The position numbers and the translations under genes were made by a program. DNA of 64,000 nt. It comes from Cynocephalus volans. Its lineage: Eukaryota > Chordata > Mammalia > Dermoptera > Cynocephalidae. How positions within the stretch are numbered: the stretch's first letter is position 1; each line of letters opens with the position of its first letter. Of this stretch, positions 1 to 11,640 are shown piece by piece. Location: assembly GCF_027409185.1 (NCBI RefSeq), contig NC_084469.1:101495835-101559834 (forward strand), in the 5' to 3' direction. Below the pieces are notes generated by a model. That model worked only from the letters and a program-made list of their open reading frames with translations, was not told the DNA's origin and searched no databases.

Positions 1-238
1 TCAAGAGCTCTATGGTACATCATGGTGACTATACTTAATCACAATATACTTTGTTCTTGAAAAATGCTGAGAGAATGATGTTGTGTTCTCACCACAAAAG
101 CAATAGCTATGTGTACTAATACATATGTTAACTAGCTGCATTTAACCATTCCACAATGTGTATATACTTCAACACATTGTGTTGTACACATTGACACATG
201 CAATTTTATTTGTCAATCAAAAAATACATGAATAAATC
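1..238 (+). mobile_element. Old L1 (L1M type) 3' end fragment
   Basis: The text ends in the classic ancient-L1 tail: a stretch about attaining TTGTACACATTGACACATG followed by an A/T-rich end near 200-238. The same kind of ending occurs at 33900-34140. Only the 3' terminus is in the window, and no coding part is visible. Confidence 0.55.
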
Positions 239-554
239 TGAAAAAAGATTCAGATAAAAAAATTTAAAAGAAAAGACCTATATGCCCCACAACATTGTGA
301 GGACCAATTGATCCATAAAATATCCAAATATGATTCAAAATAGGCACATCACGGAGAGATGATTCCTGAGTTTGTTTCCTTGTGGAGATTAGACTTTCCT
401 TAGGCAAATCCTTGTGACTTTTAAATCAAACCGAACAAAGAAGAGTTTCTCCTTGAAGGGAATAAATACATCTCCTCCTACTGCTGCCTGCACAGATGCA
501 AAATTGACAGAAAGTTTTTCATTCTTCTATATTCTTTGCACCCAAATTTTTTCC

Positions 555-690
555 TTCATTCCCTGGTTAACAATAACCCATCCTTCTCCTCTCAGCTAAA
601 ACATTAATATTTCAAAGAACCTTCTATCCACCTTCCAAGACTAAGTGGATCATCAATAATTTTTTCAGTTTTTAATTAATTAACATTCTG
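555..690 (-). repeat. L2-like fragment, shared by the OR units
   Basis: The string around CTCAGCTAAAACATTAATATT and the following text on assorted TTC/CTT runs resembles the L2 3' region. Equivalent pieces are at 18660-18830, 36180-36440 and 41200-41430. Orientation is uncertain. In unit A only the end of the fragment remains because of an upstream deletion. Confidence 0.4.
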
Positions 691-838
691 TAGGTATTAA
701 TAATACTGACTGTTTTTCTCTCAGAGAAAATGTAAACATTTACTTTCAAATCTTATATTTGCCTTTTAATTTTTCTTGGATGGTTCAATTTCTATAAGTT
801 TTGAATACTTTTAATCAAATTCATCCATCATATATTTA

Positions 839-1041
839 TTTTTTTTATTTTTATTTTTTTATTTTTATTTTTTAATTTTATTTTGTCAATATACATTGTG
901 GTTGATTATTGTTGCCCCTTACCAAACCCTCCCTCCCTCCTCCCTCTCCTCCCTCCCCCCCAACAATGTCCTTTCTGTTTGCTTGTTGTATCAACTTCAA
1001 GTAATTGTGGTTGTTATATCTTCTTCTCCACCCCCCACCCG

Positions 1042-1121
<80 letters not shown>

Positions 1122-4100
1122 TTATATATTAATTTTTAGCTCCCACCAATAAGTGAGAACATGTGGTATTTCTCTTTCTGTGCCTGACTCGTTTCACTTA
1201 ATAGAATTCTCTCAGGGTCCATCCATGTTGAGGCAAATGGCAGTATTTCATGCTTTTTTATAGCTGAATAGTATTCCCTTGTGTAGATGTACCACATTTT
1301 CCGTATCCACTCATCCGATGATGGACATTTGGGCTGGTTCCAACTCTTGGCTATTGTAAAGAGTGCTGCGATGAACATTGGGGAACAGGTATACCTTCAA
1401 TTTGATGATTTCCATTCCTCTGGGTATATTCCTAGCAGTGGGATAGCTGGATCATATGGTAGATCTATCTGCAATTGTTTGAGGAACCTCCATACAATTT
1501 TCCATAGAGGCTGCACCATTTTGCAGTCCCACCAACAATGTATGAAAGTTCCTGTTTCTCTGCAACCTCTCCAGCATTTATCGTTCAGAGTCTTTTGGAT
1601 TTTAGCCATCCTAACTGGGGTTAGATGGTATCTCAGTGTGGTTTTGATTTGCATTTCCCGGATGCTGAGTGATGTTGAGCATTTTTTCATATGTCTGTTG
1701 GCCATTTGTATATCTTCCTTAGAGAAATGCCTACTTAGCTCTTTTGCCCATTTTTTAATTGGGTTGCTTGTTTTTTTCTTGTAAAGTTGTTTGAGTTCCT
1801 TATATATTCTGGATATTAATCCTTTATCAGATGTATATTTTGCAAATATTTTCTCCCACTCTGTTGGTTGTCTTTTAACTCTGTTAATTGTTTCTTTTGC
1901 TGTGCAGAAGCTTTTTAGTTTGATATAATCCCATTTGTTTATTTTTCCTTTGGTTGCCTGTGCTTTTGGGGTCGTATTCATGAAGTCTGTGTCCAGTCCT
2001 ATTTCCTGAAGTGTTTCTCCTATGTTTTCTTTAAGAAGTTTATTGTTTCAGGGTGTATATTTAAATCCTTAATCCATTTTGAGTTGATTTTAGTATACGG
2101 TGAGAGGTATGGGTCTAGTTTCATTCTCCTGCATATGGATATCCGGTTATCCCAGCACAATTTGCTGAAGAGGCAGTCCCTTCCCCAGTGGATAGGCTTG
2201 GTGGCTTTGTCAAAGATCAGATGGCAGTAAGTGTGTGGGTTGATTTCTGGATTCTCTATTCTATTCCATTGGTCAGTGTGTCTGTTTTTATGCCAGTACC
2301 ATACTGTTTTGGTTATCATAGCTTTGTAGTATAGCTTAAAGTCGGGTAGTGTTATGCCTCCAGCTTTATTTTTTTTGCTCAGCATTGCTTTGGCTATGCG
2401 TGGTCTTTTATTATTCCATATAAAAGTCTGGATAGTTCTTTCCATTTCTGAGAAAAATGTCTTTGGACTTTGATGGGGATTGCATTGAATTTGTATATCA
2501 CTTTGGGTAGTATGGACATTTTCACTATGTTGATTCTTCCAATCCAAGAGCATGGGATATCTTTCCATCTTCTTGTATCCTCTCTAATTTCTCTCAGCAG
2601 TGGTTTGTAGTTCTCATTATAGAGATTTTTCACCTCCTTGGTTAACTCAATTCCTAAGTATTTTATTTTATTGGTGGCTATTGTAAATGGGCAGGCTTTC
2701 TTGATTTCTCGTTCTGCATGTTCACTATTGGAGAAAAGAAATGCTACTGATTTTTGTGTGTTGATTTTGTATCCTGCTACTGTGCTGAAATCATTTATCA
2801 ATTCCAAGAGTTTTTTTGTAGAGGTTTTAGGCTGTTCGATATATAGGATCATGTCATCTGCAAACAGGGACAGTTTGACTTCCTCTTTTCCAATCTGGAT
2901 GCCCTTTATTTCCTTCTCTTCTCTGATTGCTCTGGCTAGTACTTCCAACACTATGTTGAATAGGAGTGGTGAGAGTGTGCATCCTTGTCTAGTTCCTGTT
3001 CTTAAAGGAAAAGCTTTCAGCTTTTCCCCATTCAGGATCATATTGGCAGTGGGTTTGTCATATATGGCTTTAATTATGTTAAGATACTTTCCCTCTATAC
3101 CTAACTTATAGAGGGTCTTTGTCATGAATGAGTGCTGAATTTTATCAAATGCTTTTTCAGCATCTATAGAGATGATCATATGGTCCTTGAGTTTGACTTT
3201 ATTAATATGGTGTATCACATTTATTGATTTGTGTATGTTGAACCAACCTTGCATCCCTGGGATGAATCCCACTTGATCGTGGTGAATAATTTTACGTATG
3301 TGTTGCTGTATTCTGTTTGCTAGTATTTTAGTGAGGATTTTTGCATCTATATTCATGAAGGATATCAGCCTGTAGTTTTCTTTTTTGGTTATATCTTTAC
3401 TTGGTTTTGGTATCAGGATGATGTTTGCTTCATAGATGAGTTTGGGAGATTTGCGTCTGTTTCAATCTTTTGGAATAGTTTGTAAAGAATCGGTGTCAAT
3501 TCCTGTTTGAATGTTTGGTAAAATTCTGCTGTGAATCCATCTTGTCTTGGGCTTTTCTTTGTTGGGAGCCTTCTGATAACAGCTTCAATCTCCTTTATTG
3601 TTATTGGTCTTTTCAAATTTTCTACGTCTTCATGGTTCAGTTTTGGGAGCTTGTGTGTGTCCAGAAATTTATCCATTTCCTCCAGATTTTCAAATTTGTT
3701 GGCGTATAGTTGTTTATAGTAGTCTCGAATGATTCCTTGTATTTCAGATGAATCAGTTGTAATATCGCCTTTTTCATTTCTAATTTTTGTTATTTGAATC
3801 TTCTCTCTTCTTTTTTTTGTTAGCCATGCTAATGGTTTGTCTATTTTATTTATCTTTTCAAATAACCAACTTTTTGATTCATTGATCTTTTGTATAGTTT
3901 TTTGGTTTCAATTTTATTCAGTTCTGCTCTGATCTTAATGATTTCTTTCCGTCTGCTAACTTTGGGTTTGGATTATTCTTGTTTTTCTAGTTCTTTAAGG
4001 TGAAGTGTTAGGTTGTTCCCTTGCCATCTTTCCATTCTTCTGAGGTGAGCATTTAATGTAATAAATTTCTCCCTTAAGAATGCTTTTGCAGTATCCCACA

Positions 4101-4365
4101 GGTTTTGGTATGATGTATCATTGGTTTCATTAGTTTCAATAAATTTTTTGATTTCCTGCTTGATTTCTTCTTGGACCCATATGTCATTAAGTAGAATGCT
4201 TTTTAATTTCCATGTGTTTATATAGTTTCCAGAGTTTCGTTTGTTATTAATTTCTAGTTTTAATCCATTGTGGTCCAAGAAAATACATGGGATAATTCCA
4301 AATTTTTTGAATTTATTGAGACTTGATTTGTGACCTAATATGTGATCTATCCTGGAGAATGATCC
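839..4365 (-). mobile_element. L1 retrotransposon, 5'-truncated, minus strand, with 17-bp TSD
   Basis: A 3.5 kb L1 read on the minus strand. Its 3' end is the T-rich tract at 839-890 and its truncated 5' end is at 4365, inside the endonuclease domain of ORF2. The target duplication CATCCATCATATATTTA is perfect at 822-838 and 4366-4382. ORF2 is broken into frames: 3973-4368 (end of endonuclease), 3413-3676 and 2394-3356 (reverse transcriptase, with FADDM near 2850), 2020-2568, 1397-1981 and 1136-1378 (C-terminal). Frameshifts and stops make it non-autonomous. Units B, C and D lack the insertion at the matching site, so it postdates the OR duplications. It looks close in age to the copies at 14940 and 51066. 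Confidence 0.93.
1044..1118. repeat. (TG)n microsatellite
   Basis: About 37 uninterrupted TG units inside the 3' UTR of the minus-strand L1. The related L1 at 14940 has a (TTTA)n run in the same place. Translations of this run (poly Cys-Val) are not proteins. Confidence 0.98.
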
Positions 4366-4739
4366 CATCCATCATATATTTAGTCAATCAACTCTGCTGA
4401 TTTTAATACATTATATGCCCACTTGAGAGAATGTACTCATTAGCATACCTGTCACACATACCTTGTATTTTATTTTAATCATTGTTTGCTTTTGCTTTCT
4501 CCTCTTATGTACGTGGTCACCAGGCTTTTTCCTCTCCTCGGAAGCACTCAGCTGGCAGGCTGTCTCTGGAAGAGGGACCATAGGAATCTTCACTAACTAG
4601 ATGTGTTTTATGAACATCAAAGGAGGTAACACACCTGTTGTGTTTTAATGATCAGAATTCTATTCTTCCTGGCTGCTCCAGTGTAAGGGGTATATTGATA
4701 AATGATAGCCATGCAAGAAAGATTATTGTGATGTTTAGA

Positions 4740-5270
4740 ACAGAAGCTCACATTTATTAAGTTCCTACTGTATGTCACAGGAACCACACTAAAAATATTG
4801 CAAGCATCATCTCATTTAAGTCAGTCTTCAGTCTTATGATGTAGGGACATTTACTATTCTCATTGTGAGAGTGTGCTTTGTGCAGCTGAGAAAGATTAAA
4901 TAAATTTATTAAGGTCAAATAGATGGTCAGTTGGTGAACCAAAACTTTATTCCAATAAGTCTGATCCAAGAAATCGTTTTCTAAACCACAGCTCTATACT
5001 GCACTTTGGGAGAGTTATATATCAAAATGATTGTCATAAAATAACATAATCATAACAGGAATATTAGTTGCTATCATTCATTGATATGCCTACAGTGCCC
5101 AAAGGCATTTGAATCCTCAGGAAGAAGGTAATAGGAATAATCAAATTTTTAGAAAGAAAAAAATAGGCTCTGTGATATCACTGTCATATCACTCGGAAGA
5201 ATCATCTCACAAAATGAAGGGTGTTTGAATTAAAAATTCATATCTTAATCATTACTGTAGAGCTAGTAGA
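4740..5270 (+). repeat. Two MIR SINE fragments upstream of OR-A
   Basis: 4740-5000 has the MIR order: CACATTTATTAAGTTCCTAC, CATCTCATTTAA, a block like GTAGGGACATTTACTATTCT, then AAGGTCA and a final part near AAACCACAGCTCTATA. A second, weaker MIR piece follows at 5060-5270. The same pair lies before each OR exon in units B, C and D, so it predates the duplications. Confidence 0.7.
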
Positions 5271-5474
5271 ATGAAGTATAGAAATTAATTTCCAATGATT
5301 TTGGAAGAATCACATAAATAAAGAAATTAATTTATGTCTTTAGGTTCAAATAGGAGATTTAGAACTAGTGAGTGGAAGATAGAAAGAGATTTCTGTTAAA
5401 TTAAAACAAGAAACAAACAACAACAAAACAGTGAAACACTGGATAATGATACACCTTTGAAATAGAATGGGTCT

Positions 5475-5618
5475 AGCACTTGGCTGAGTGAATCACTGTC
5501 ATTAGAAGGACTTATAGAGCTTGAAGGACATTCATCCAAGGGTGACACTGTGAAGTGATCACTAGCTGAGGTGTCAGTTGGCTGCTCATTGAAGGTTGCT
5601 TTTGCCTCCTTCCCCAGA
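5475..5618 (+). promoter_or_regulatory. Conserved intron end and splice acceptor before OR-A
   Basis: The text from CTTGGCTGAGTGAATCACTG to the pyrimidine tract TTTTGCCTCCTTCCCCAG is strongly conserved in front of all four OR exons. It ends in a consensus AG 15 bases before the ATG. OR genes usually have non-coding 5' exons spliced to a single coding exon, so I read this as the 3' splice site of the coding exon. The upstream exon and promoter were not located. Confidence 0.6.
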
Positions 5619-5633
5619 AAACACCCCAGCAAC

Positions 5634-6572
5634 ATGGAAGCAGAAAACCACACAGAAGTATCAGAATTCTTCCTCCTGGGCTTTTCAGAAGATCCTGAAC
5701 TGCAGCCCTTTCTCTTTGGATTGTTCCTGTCCATGTACCTAGTCACTGTACTCAGGAACCTGCTCATCATCGTGGCCATCATCTCTGACTCCCACCTCCA
5801 CACCCCCATTTATTTCTTCCTCTCCATCCTGTCCTTTGTTGACATCTGTTTCACCTCCACCACGGTCCCAAAGATGCTGGTGAACATCCAGGCACAGAGC
5901 AAAGACATCTCCTATGCAGGGTGCCTCACTCAGATGTTTGTTTTCATGATGTTTGGTGGACTAGATAATTTTCCACTGACTGTGATGGCCTATGACCGGT
6001 ACGTGGCCCTCTGCCACCCCCTGCACTACACGGTCATCATGAACCCCCACCTCTGCATCCTGTTGGTTCTGATGTCTTGGCTCATCATTTTCTGGGTTGC
6101 CCTGGCTCACATTCTACTGATGATCCGGTTGACCTTCTGTACAGACACTGTGATTCCACATTTCTTCTGTGAACTGCCTCAGCTTCTCAAGGTGTCCTAC
6201 TCTAATACCCTTATCAATAACCTCTTTATGTATGTGACAACTGGACCACTCTGTCTGTTTCCAGTCATGGGGATCCTCTTCTCTTACTCTAAGATTGTCT
6301 CCTCTTTAATGCAAATGTCCTCCACTGCAGGAAAGTATAAAGCATTTTCCACCTGTGGCTCTCACCTCTCTGTGGTTTCCTTGTTTTATGGAACATCACT
6401 TGGGGTCTACCTGAGTTCTGCTGTGACCCATTCTTCCCAGGGAAGCTCAGTCACCTCAGTGATGTACACTGTGGTCACCCCCATGCTGAACCCCTTCATC
6501 TACAGCCTGAGGAACACGGATGTGAAGGGGGCCCTGGGAAGACTCATCTGCAGAGCAGCCTCTTGTCCATGA
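5634..6572 (+). CDS. OR7D4-like: Olfactory receptor, family 7 subfamily D-like (copy A)
   Basis: A 312-residue odorant GPCR of the ciliary membrane, coupling through Golf, with an intronless coding frame. The start MEAENHT (N-glycosylation site at N5) is chosen because a splice acceptor at 5618 lies just upstream; the in-frame ATG at 5571 would fall in the intron. Seen: LHTP..YFFLS (55-64), D70, C97 and C179 for the main disulfide, MAYDRYVA (118-125), KAFSTCGSH (236-244) and [12 protein letters not shown] (283-294). By recalled alignment it matches human OR7D4 end to end without gaps. Oddities: the TM1 GN motif reads R41-N42, PMY reads PIY (I59), N65 is Ile, VAIC reads VALC, and C189 is Tyr. 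T133 is the human reference state. A poly(A) signal AATAAA lies at 6972. The frame is open, but the TM1-TM2 changes make reduced function possible. Confidence 0.93.
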   Translation: MEAENHTEVSEFFLLGFSEDPELQPFLFGLFLSMYLVTVLRNLLIIVAIISDSHLHTPIYFFLSILSFVDICFTSTTVPKMLVNIQAQSKDISYAGCLTQMFVFMMFGGLDNFPLTVMAYDRYVALCHPLHYTVIMNPHLCILLVLMSWLIIFWVALAHILLMIRLTFCTDTVIPHFFCELPQLLKVSYSNTLINNLFMYVTTGPLCLFPVMGILFSYSKIVSSLMQMSSTAGKYKAFSTCGSHLSVVSLFYGTSLGVYLSSAVTHSSQGSSVTSVMYTVVTPMLNPFIYSLRNTDVKGALGRLICRAASCP

Positions 6573-7004
6573 AGCATCACTAATCTCAGAACTAAGTGGA
6601 CACTGTGGGCTGCACAGGCAAATGTTGTGAACTTAACTATTCTGGCTCTTTTTTCACCATAAGACATGGCTTCATTTTCTATTTTCACAGCATCTTTGTC
6701 TTTGCTTTTTTTTTTTCTTTTTTGTATTTGTTTCTTTTGAACAGTTTCTTCTGTGGTTCCTTTTTGGTTTTTCTTCCCTATGTGCTTTACATAAAGTTTC
6801 ATCTATAAAATATAACTATTCCTGAGATTTTTAAATTGATGTATATAGTTTTTATATCAAGTAGTGACATGGTCTTTCCAAAATTAACCCCTCAAATGTT
6901 GTTCGTCTACTTGTTAGTTTTTTGTTTATTTTGTGGTTTTTTTGTGAACTTTTTTCCCCTGAAGTAATTAAAATAAAAATCATACAACAGTCAAAACCAT
7001 TTGC

Positions 7005-7175
7005 TTAGCATATCAGCACTCTGCTTCTTATTTTACATGCATGACTTCATTTAATCCTGAATATATTTTTTGTGCTATTTTCTCTCATTCACCTTATTTC
7101 ATAAAAGAAGAGACTGAGATTGAGTTGGACTATAACCTGGTAACCTGACCGTAAACCCACTTCCAACTTTGCTAT
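7005..7175 (+). repeat. MIR fragment downstream of OR-A
   Basis: MIR-like text with TTTACATGCATGACTTCATT, then CATAAAAGAAGAGACTGAGA and AACCTGGTAACCTGACC. Homologous pieces follow the OR exon in units B, C and D. A pyrimidine-rich tract (7290-7400) follows. Confidence 0.6.
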
Positions 7176-7419
7176 TCCCTTTTTTGGTAAGAATAGTGAT
7201 GTCATTTTCTACTTTAAAGCAGCAATCTAGATTTGAAAGCTGGTTTGTCCAGATGATTCAGAGTAACACACTACCTAAAATAACTTTTGAGATGTTGTTT
7301 CTTTCTTCATTCTTTGTTTCTACTTTTCTTCCTTCCTTCCTCCTTCCCTTCCTTCCCTTAATTTCTTCCTTAATTTCTTCATTCCTTTTGGCTATTTAAT
7401 TGTTTAATGTTTGCTTGTT

Positions 7420-9480
7420 CTTTCCTTCTTGTGGTTGAATAATATTCCACTGTATGCATATACCACAAATTGCTTATTCATTCATCCATTGATTGTCACC
7501 TGGGGTATTGCTTACTTTTGGTTATTCTGAACAGTGCTGCAATGAACATGCATATACATTTATTTGTTTGAGTACCTTTCTGCAATTATCTGGGGAGTAT
7601 ACCTCAAAGTGAGACTGCTGGGTCATATGCTCTGTTTTAACTTTTTTAAGCTTCAAGAAATGTTCTTTTATAGCAGCTGGCACATTTTACATTCCCCCAA
7701 AAGCATGAAGGTTCCAATAGCTTCACATCCCTGTTAATTCCTGTTATTTTTCCTTAAAAAATTACAGCCTCCTAGTGGGTGTGAAGTGGTATCTCATTGT
7801 GCTTTTTACGTGTATTTTCATAATTACTAATTGAGCATCTTTTATTGCGCTGTGTTAGCAGCTGGTTTATCTTCTGTGGAGAAATGTCTTCTCAAGTGTT
7901 TTACCATATTGTTTGTACATTTAACTTTTTGTTTCTGAGCTTCAGGACTTATTAATGTATTCTGTATATTAAATACTTATTACATATATATTTACAAATA
8001 TTTTCCCTCATTCTGTAGGTTGTCTCTCCATTTCCATTTTTTTCAGATATACAACTTATTAAGTATATCCACCAAAATGTGCAATGGATATCTTGGACTT
8101 TTCCCTCTTGAATAACTGAAATTTTTTATGCATCCTTTCATCAAGGTCTACCCGTTCTCCTAACCCCCCAGCCTGCAGGGGCCACTATTTTAATCTATGT
8201 TTATATGAGTTCAACTTTTTTAGATTCCACATATAAGTCAGATTTTGCCGTATTTATCTTTTTGTGCCTGGCTTATTTCACTTAACATGATTTCCTCCAG
8301 GTTCCTCCGTGTAGTAGCCAGTGACATGATTTTCTTCTTTTCATAAGGCTGAAAAGTATTCCATTGAATATGTATGTCACATTTTCTTTCATCTGATGGT
8401 GGACACTTAGGTTGATTCTGTGTCTTGGCTATTGTGAATAAATCTGCAATAAAAATGGGAGAGTATATATTTCTTGATATACTGATATCATATCCCTTGA
8501 ATGTATACCTAGCAGTAAGATTGCTAGACCCTTTGGTAGTTCCATTTTTTATTATTTGAAGAAACTCCATACTGTTTTCCATAAAGGTTTTGCTAATTTA
8601 CATTTCCACCATCCATGTTCAAATATGACAATCCACCTCCTCACCAGCACATGTTACCTGTGTCTTTTTGATAGTAGTCATTCTAACAGGTGTGCAGTGA
8701 TACCTCAATGTGGTTTAGATTTACATTACCCTGATGATTAGTGATGCTGAGCGTTTCTTTTTGCATACCTGTTGGCAATTTGTATCTCTTCTTTTGAGAA
8801 ATTTCTATTCAGGTCCTTTGCTCATTTTTTAATCAGGTTATTTGTTTTCTTACCATTGAATTGTTTGTGTTCCTTCTATATTTGGGGCATCTACTCCTTT
8901 TCAGATGCATAGTATGAAAATATCTTCTCCCATTTTGTAGATTGTCTCTTCACTCCATTGACTATTTCTTTTGTTGCACAGAAGGTCTTAAATTTGATGC
9001 AATGTCCTTTGTCTGTATTTGCTTTCTCTGCCTATGCTTCTGGAGTCCTATCCAAAAAGTTATTTCCCTGATAAACCTCATGGAGATTTCTTCCTGTCTT
9101 TCTCTAGTAATTTTATACTTTCGGGTCTTTAATACACTTTAATTGTTTTTGTATATCATGTGAGATGAGGACCTTTTTTATTTTTTATTTTATTTTTTGC
9201 ATGTAGAAATATCCGTTTTTTCCAACATCATTTATTGAATAGATTGTCCTTTCCCCTTGTGTGTTCTTTGCATTGTGGCAAAAATCAATTAATCATAAAT
9301 TTGTGAATTATTTTTCTAGGCTCTCTATTCTGTTCCATCATTCTGTGTATCTGTTTTTATGCCAGTATGAATGATAATGTCTCTTGATGCACAGAAGCTT
9401 TTAATTTTGATGAAGCCCAATGTTTCTGGTGTCATATATAAGAATCCATTGCCAAATCCACAGTAATGAACACATTCCCC
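7420..9480 (-). mobile_element. Ancient L1M fragments, minus strand
   Basis: Degenerate L1 ORF2 C-terminal and 3' sequence on the minus strand. Landmarks on the + strand are GTTGAATAATATTCCACTGT, CAGTGCTGCAATGAACATG and TAGTGGGTGTGAAGTGGTAT. A second run with the same landmarks starts near 8230, and a small piece near 9360-9480. The first part is shared with unit B (24140-25150), so it was present before the A/B duplication. No usable frame. Confidence 0.8.
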
Positions 9481-9489
9481 TATGTTTTG

Positions 9490-9897
9490 GTTTGGGTTCA
9501 TTTTCTGTTGCTTTTACCAGAATATGTGAAACTGGGTAATTTTTGAATAAACAAAATTTATTTCTCACACTACTGAAGGCTGAGGAGCTCAGTGTCAAGG
9601 AGGCACATGTTGTGAGTGCCTTCTTCTTGGTGGGGACTCTGCAGAGTCCGAAAATGTTACAGGGTATCACGTGGTGAGGGGGCAAAATTGTGCTAATCTG
9701 CTCACTAGATTTCTTATAATGCTAACAGTGTACTCCCATAGTAAACCATTAGTTGATTACACATAGTCCTCATAATCCAATTAGTCTTCAAGGCCCCACC
9801 TTTCAAAAACCATACACAAATTTCCCACCCACGTAATAGTGTTGTGGTAATGATTAAGTTTCCACATGAACTTTGCAGGGGATATTCAAACTATGGC
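9490..9897 (-). mobile_element. MaLR-type (MST/MLT-like) solo LTR, minus strand
   Basis: The + strand shows the reversed LTR signature: TCTGTTGCTTTTACCAGAAT, GAAACTGGGTAATTTTTGAA, a gene-poor middle, then CAAGGCCCCACCTTTC and a terminal TTCAAACTATGGCA. This is the pattern of mammalian-apparent LTR elements. The exact subfamily is not resolved, and no internal region is attached. Confidence 0.55.
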
Positions 9898-9959
9898 AGT
9901 TTTCTTCTGAGAGCTTTATGGTTTTTGCTTTTATATTGAACCTGTTGTCCTTTCTTTTA

Positions 9960-10220
9960 AATTTATGTTTTTCTTAATTGAAACTTGATAATTGTATATA
10001 TTTATGTGATACAATGTGATATTTTGGTATACTTATACAGTGTGCAATGATCATGTCTGGGTAATTAGCATATCTATTACTTCAACCATTTGTCATTCTT
10101 TGTGTTAGGAACATTCAAACCCTCTATATTTGCTATTTGAAATTATACAATATATTGTTAATTGTAGTCTCCCTAGAGTGCTACAGAACACTAGATCTTA
10201 TTCTTCCTATCTAGTGTTGG
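9960..10220 (-). mobile_element. L1M 3' end fragment, minus strand
   Basis: The text GATAATTGTATATATTTATG, then GTAATTAGCATATCTATTAC and TAGAGTGCTACAGAACACTA is the reversed 3' UTR of an ancient L1. Other copies are at 16270-16620 and 25165-25470. The next 470 bases (10220-10690) show nothing I recognise. Confidence 0.65.
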
Positions 10221-10689
10221 TCCATTTTTAAGTGAATTTTTCTATATGGTGTGAGGTAGAGATTCAGCTCCTTTCTTTTGCATTGAGTTTATTTTTGGAA
10301 AGGTTCAGTTTGGTGTGCACACAGTAATATTCACTTGGCAGTGGAATATGTTGATCTGGTGTCTGTCTAAATGTCAATAGTGATAATGAGCATTGTGTTT
10401 ACAGAAAAGGAAGTCAGTAAAGAAAGTTGATGCTTGATTGAGTCCTACTCATGGTATTTTAGTTCTAGGTTTAACTTTCACTTCCTAAAAATGTCCTTCA
10501 CCATTCCCGACGCCCATGCATGTTAAATAAGCACTCATGGGACACTATACATTTTATACCTGGTTATATTCCCAGGAAAGTGGACTATGAGATAAGGACA
10601 GACTTGCAGGAAGTTTGTTGCTGCATGCTCTTGTAATAAACATCTGTGGGAAGAACGGAAGTAAGCAATATGGGCAGAAAGAGAACCAC

Positions 10690-11175
10690 TGGAACCAACC
10701 TAAATGTCCATTGTCAGATGACTAGATAAGGAAAATGTGGTATATTTGCACAATGGAATACTACTCTGCCACAAAGAAAAGGAATAAAATACCGCCATTT
10801 ATGGCAACATGGATGAACTTAGAGAAAATTATGCTAAGTGAAAAGCCAGGCACAGAAAGAGAAATACTCCATGTCCTCCCTTATACGTGGGAGCTGAAAA
10901 ATAAAATAAATAAATAAATAAAAATGAAAGAAAGATACAACAATCCCAATAATACGTTGAACTTTCAAAAGCAGAAAACAGAACTGAGGTCACCAGAGGT
11001 GGGAAAGGGGGAAGGGGAAGGGAGTTAAGGGAGGAATTGGTAAAGGGCTGCAAAAATCAATTACATTGTACAATGTTGAATACACTAATTATCCTGATTT
11101 GAGCATCACATATTGCACATCGGTATTGATATTCAATGCTGTACCCACAGGTATGTTTACTCAACTATGTTCAAA
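10690..11175 (+). mobile_element. L1 3' end, plus strand
   Basis: It starts inside the ORF2 C-terminus (CCTAAATGTCCATTGTCAGA, then GGAATACTACTCTGCC), passes a purine-rich 3' UTR (near 11000) and ends after TATTGATATTCAATGC. The same subfamily forms the L1 parts of the arms at 57080 and 62490. 5'-truncated with no intact frame. Bases 11175-11425 are unassigned. Confidence 0.8.
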
Positions 11176-11424
11176 TAAATACATGAGACTCTGGGCTGAG
11201 ATAAAATTCTAACAGCTTTTAATGACTCCATAGGTATCTCAAAAACCAGGACAGACCTCTGAGAGTTCTGTTCTGCTGAATAAAGAGGCTGGGTCTTTAT
11301 GTCTCATCAAAGATTTAGTCTTTGAAATGGCTGATTCTGAGAAAAGCAAAAAACATTTATTGGTTTGTGTCCTCTGAAAAGCAGATGCCAAGATGGGATT
11401 AGATGTGTAAGAGATAAAATGGCA

Positions 11425-11640
11425 GAAAAGCCCATAAAAAATAATAGTCTGACTAGGCATAAAGGAAAGAAAACTAAAATAAATAAAATCAGAAATGTAA
11501 ATGCAGGCATTATAACTGATACCACAGAAATACAAAGAATTATTAGAGACTATAACAAACTATACACCAACATATTAGAAAATGTAGAGAAAATGGATAA
11601 ATTTCTGAAACATATAACCTACTGAGACGAAACCAAGAGA
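11425..11640 (+). mobile_element. L1 ORF2 fragment, plus strand
   Basis: Encodes a short ORF2 piece between endonuclease and reverse transcriptase, ending in MDKFLKH. It abuts an opposite-strand L1 fragment at about 11640. The joined ends are both 3'-ward ends, which is not the arrangement expected for twin priming, so two events are more likely. Confidence 0.65.

Larger units (their letters stand above)
240..9170 (+). repeat. OR duplication unit A
   Basis: First of four homologous blocks each holding one OR7D-type exon. Sequence near 300-500 aligns by eye to 16830-17080 (unit B) and 34380-34640 (unit C). The region 4383-5633 aligns to the upstream parts of B, C and D, and 6573-7420 to their downstream parts. 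Unlike B, A lacks about 1.6 kb between the stretch ending near 540 and the one starting near 555. It carries a private L1 at 839-4365. Downstream, A and B share an old minus-strand L1 that C lacks. The left edge of the unit may lie at or beyond the window start. Confidence 0.75.

Noticed and set aside
883-1132. Cys-Val repeat proteins
   Set aside because: Translation of a (TG)n microsatellite inside an L1 3' UTR.
2638-3111. 157-codon plus-strand frame (and a twin at 52106-52579)
   Set aside because: Antisense shadow of L1 reverse transcriptase.
5571-5633. Upstream in-frame ATG extending OR-A (also 22291 for B and 42730 for D)
   Set aside because: The extensions cross a conserved splice acceptor and are not shared by copy C; MEAEN is the family start.
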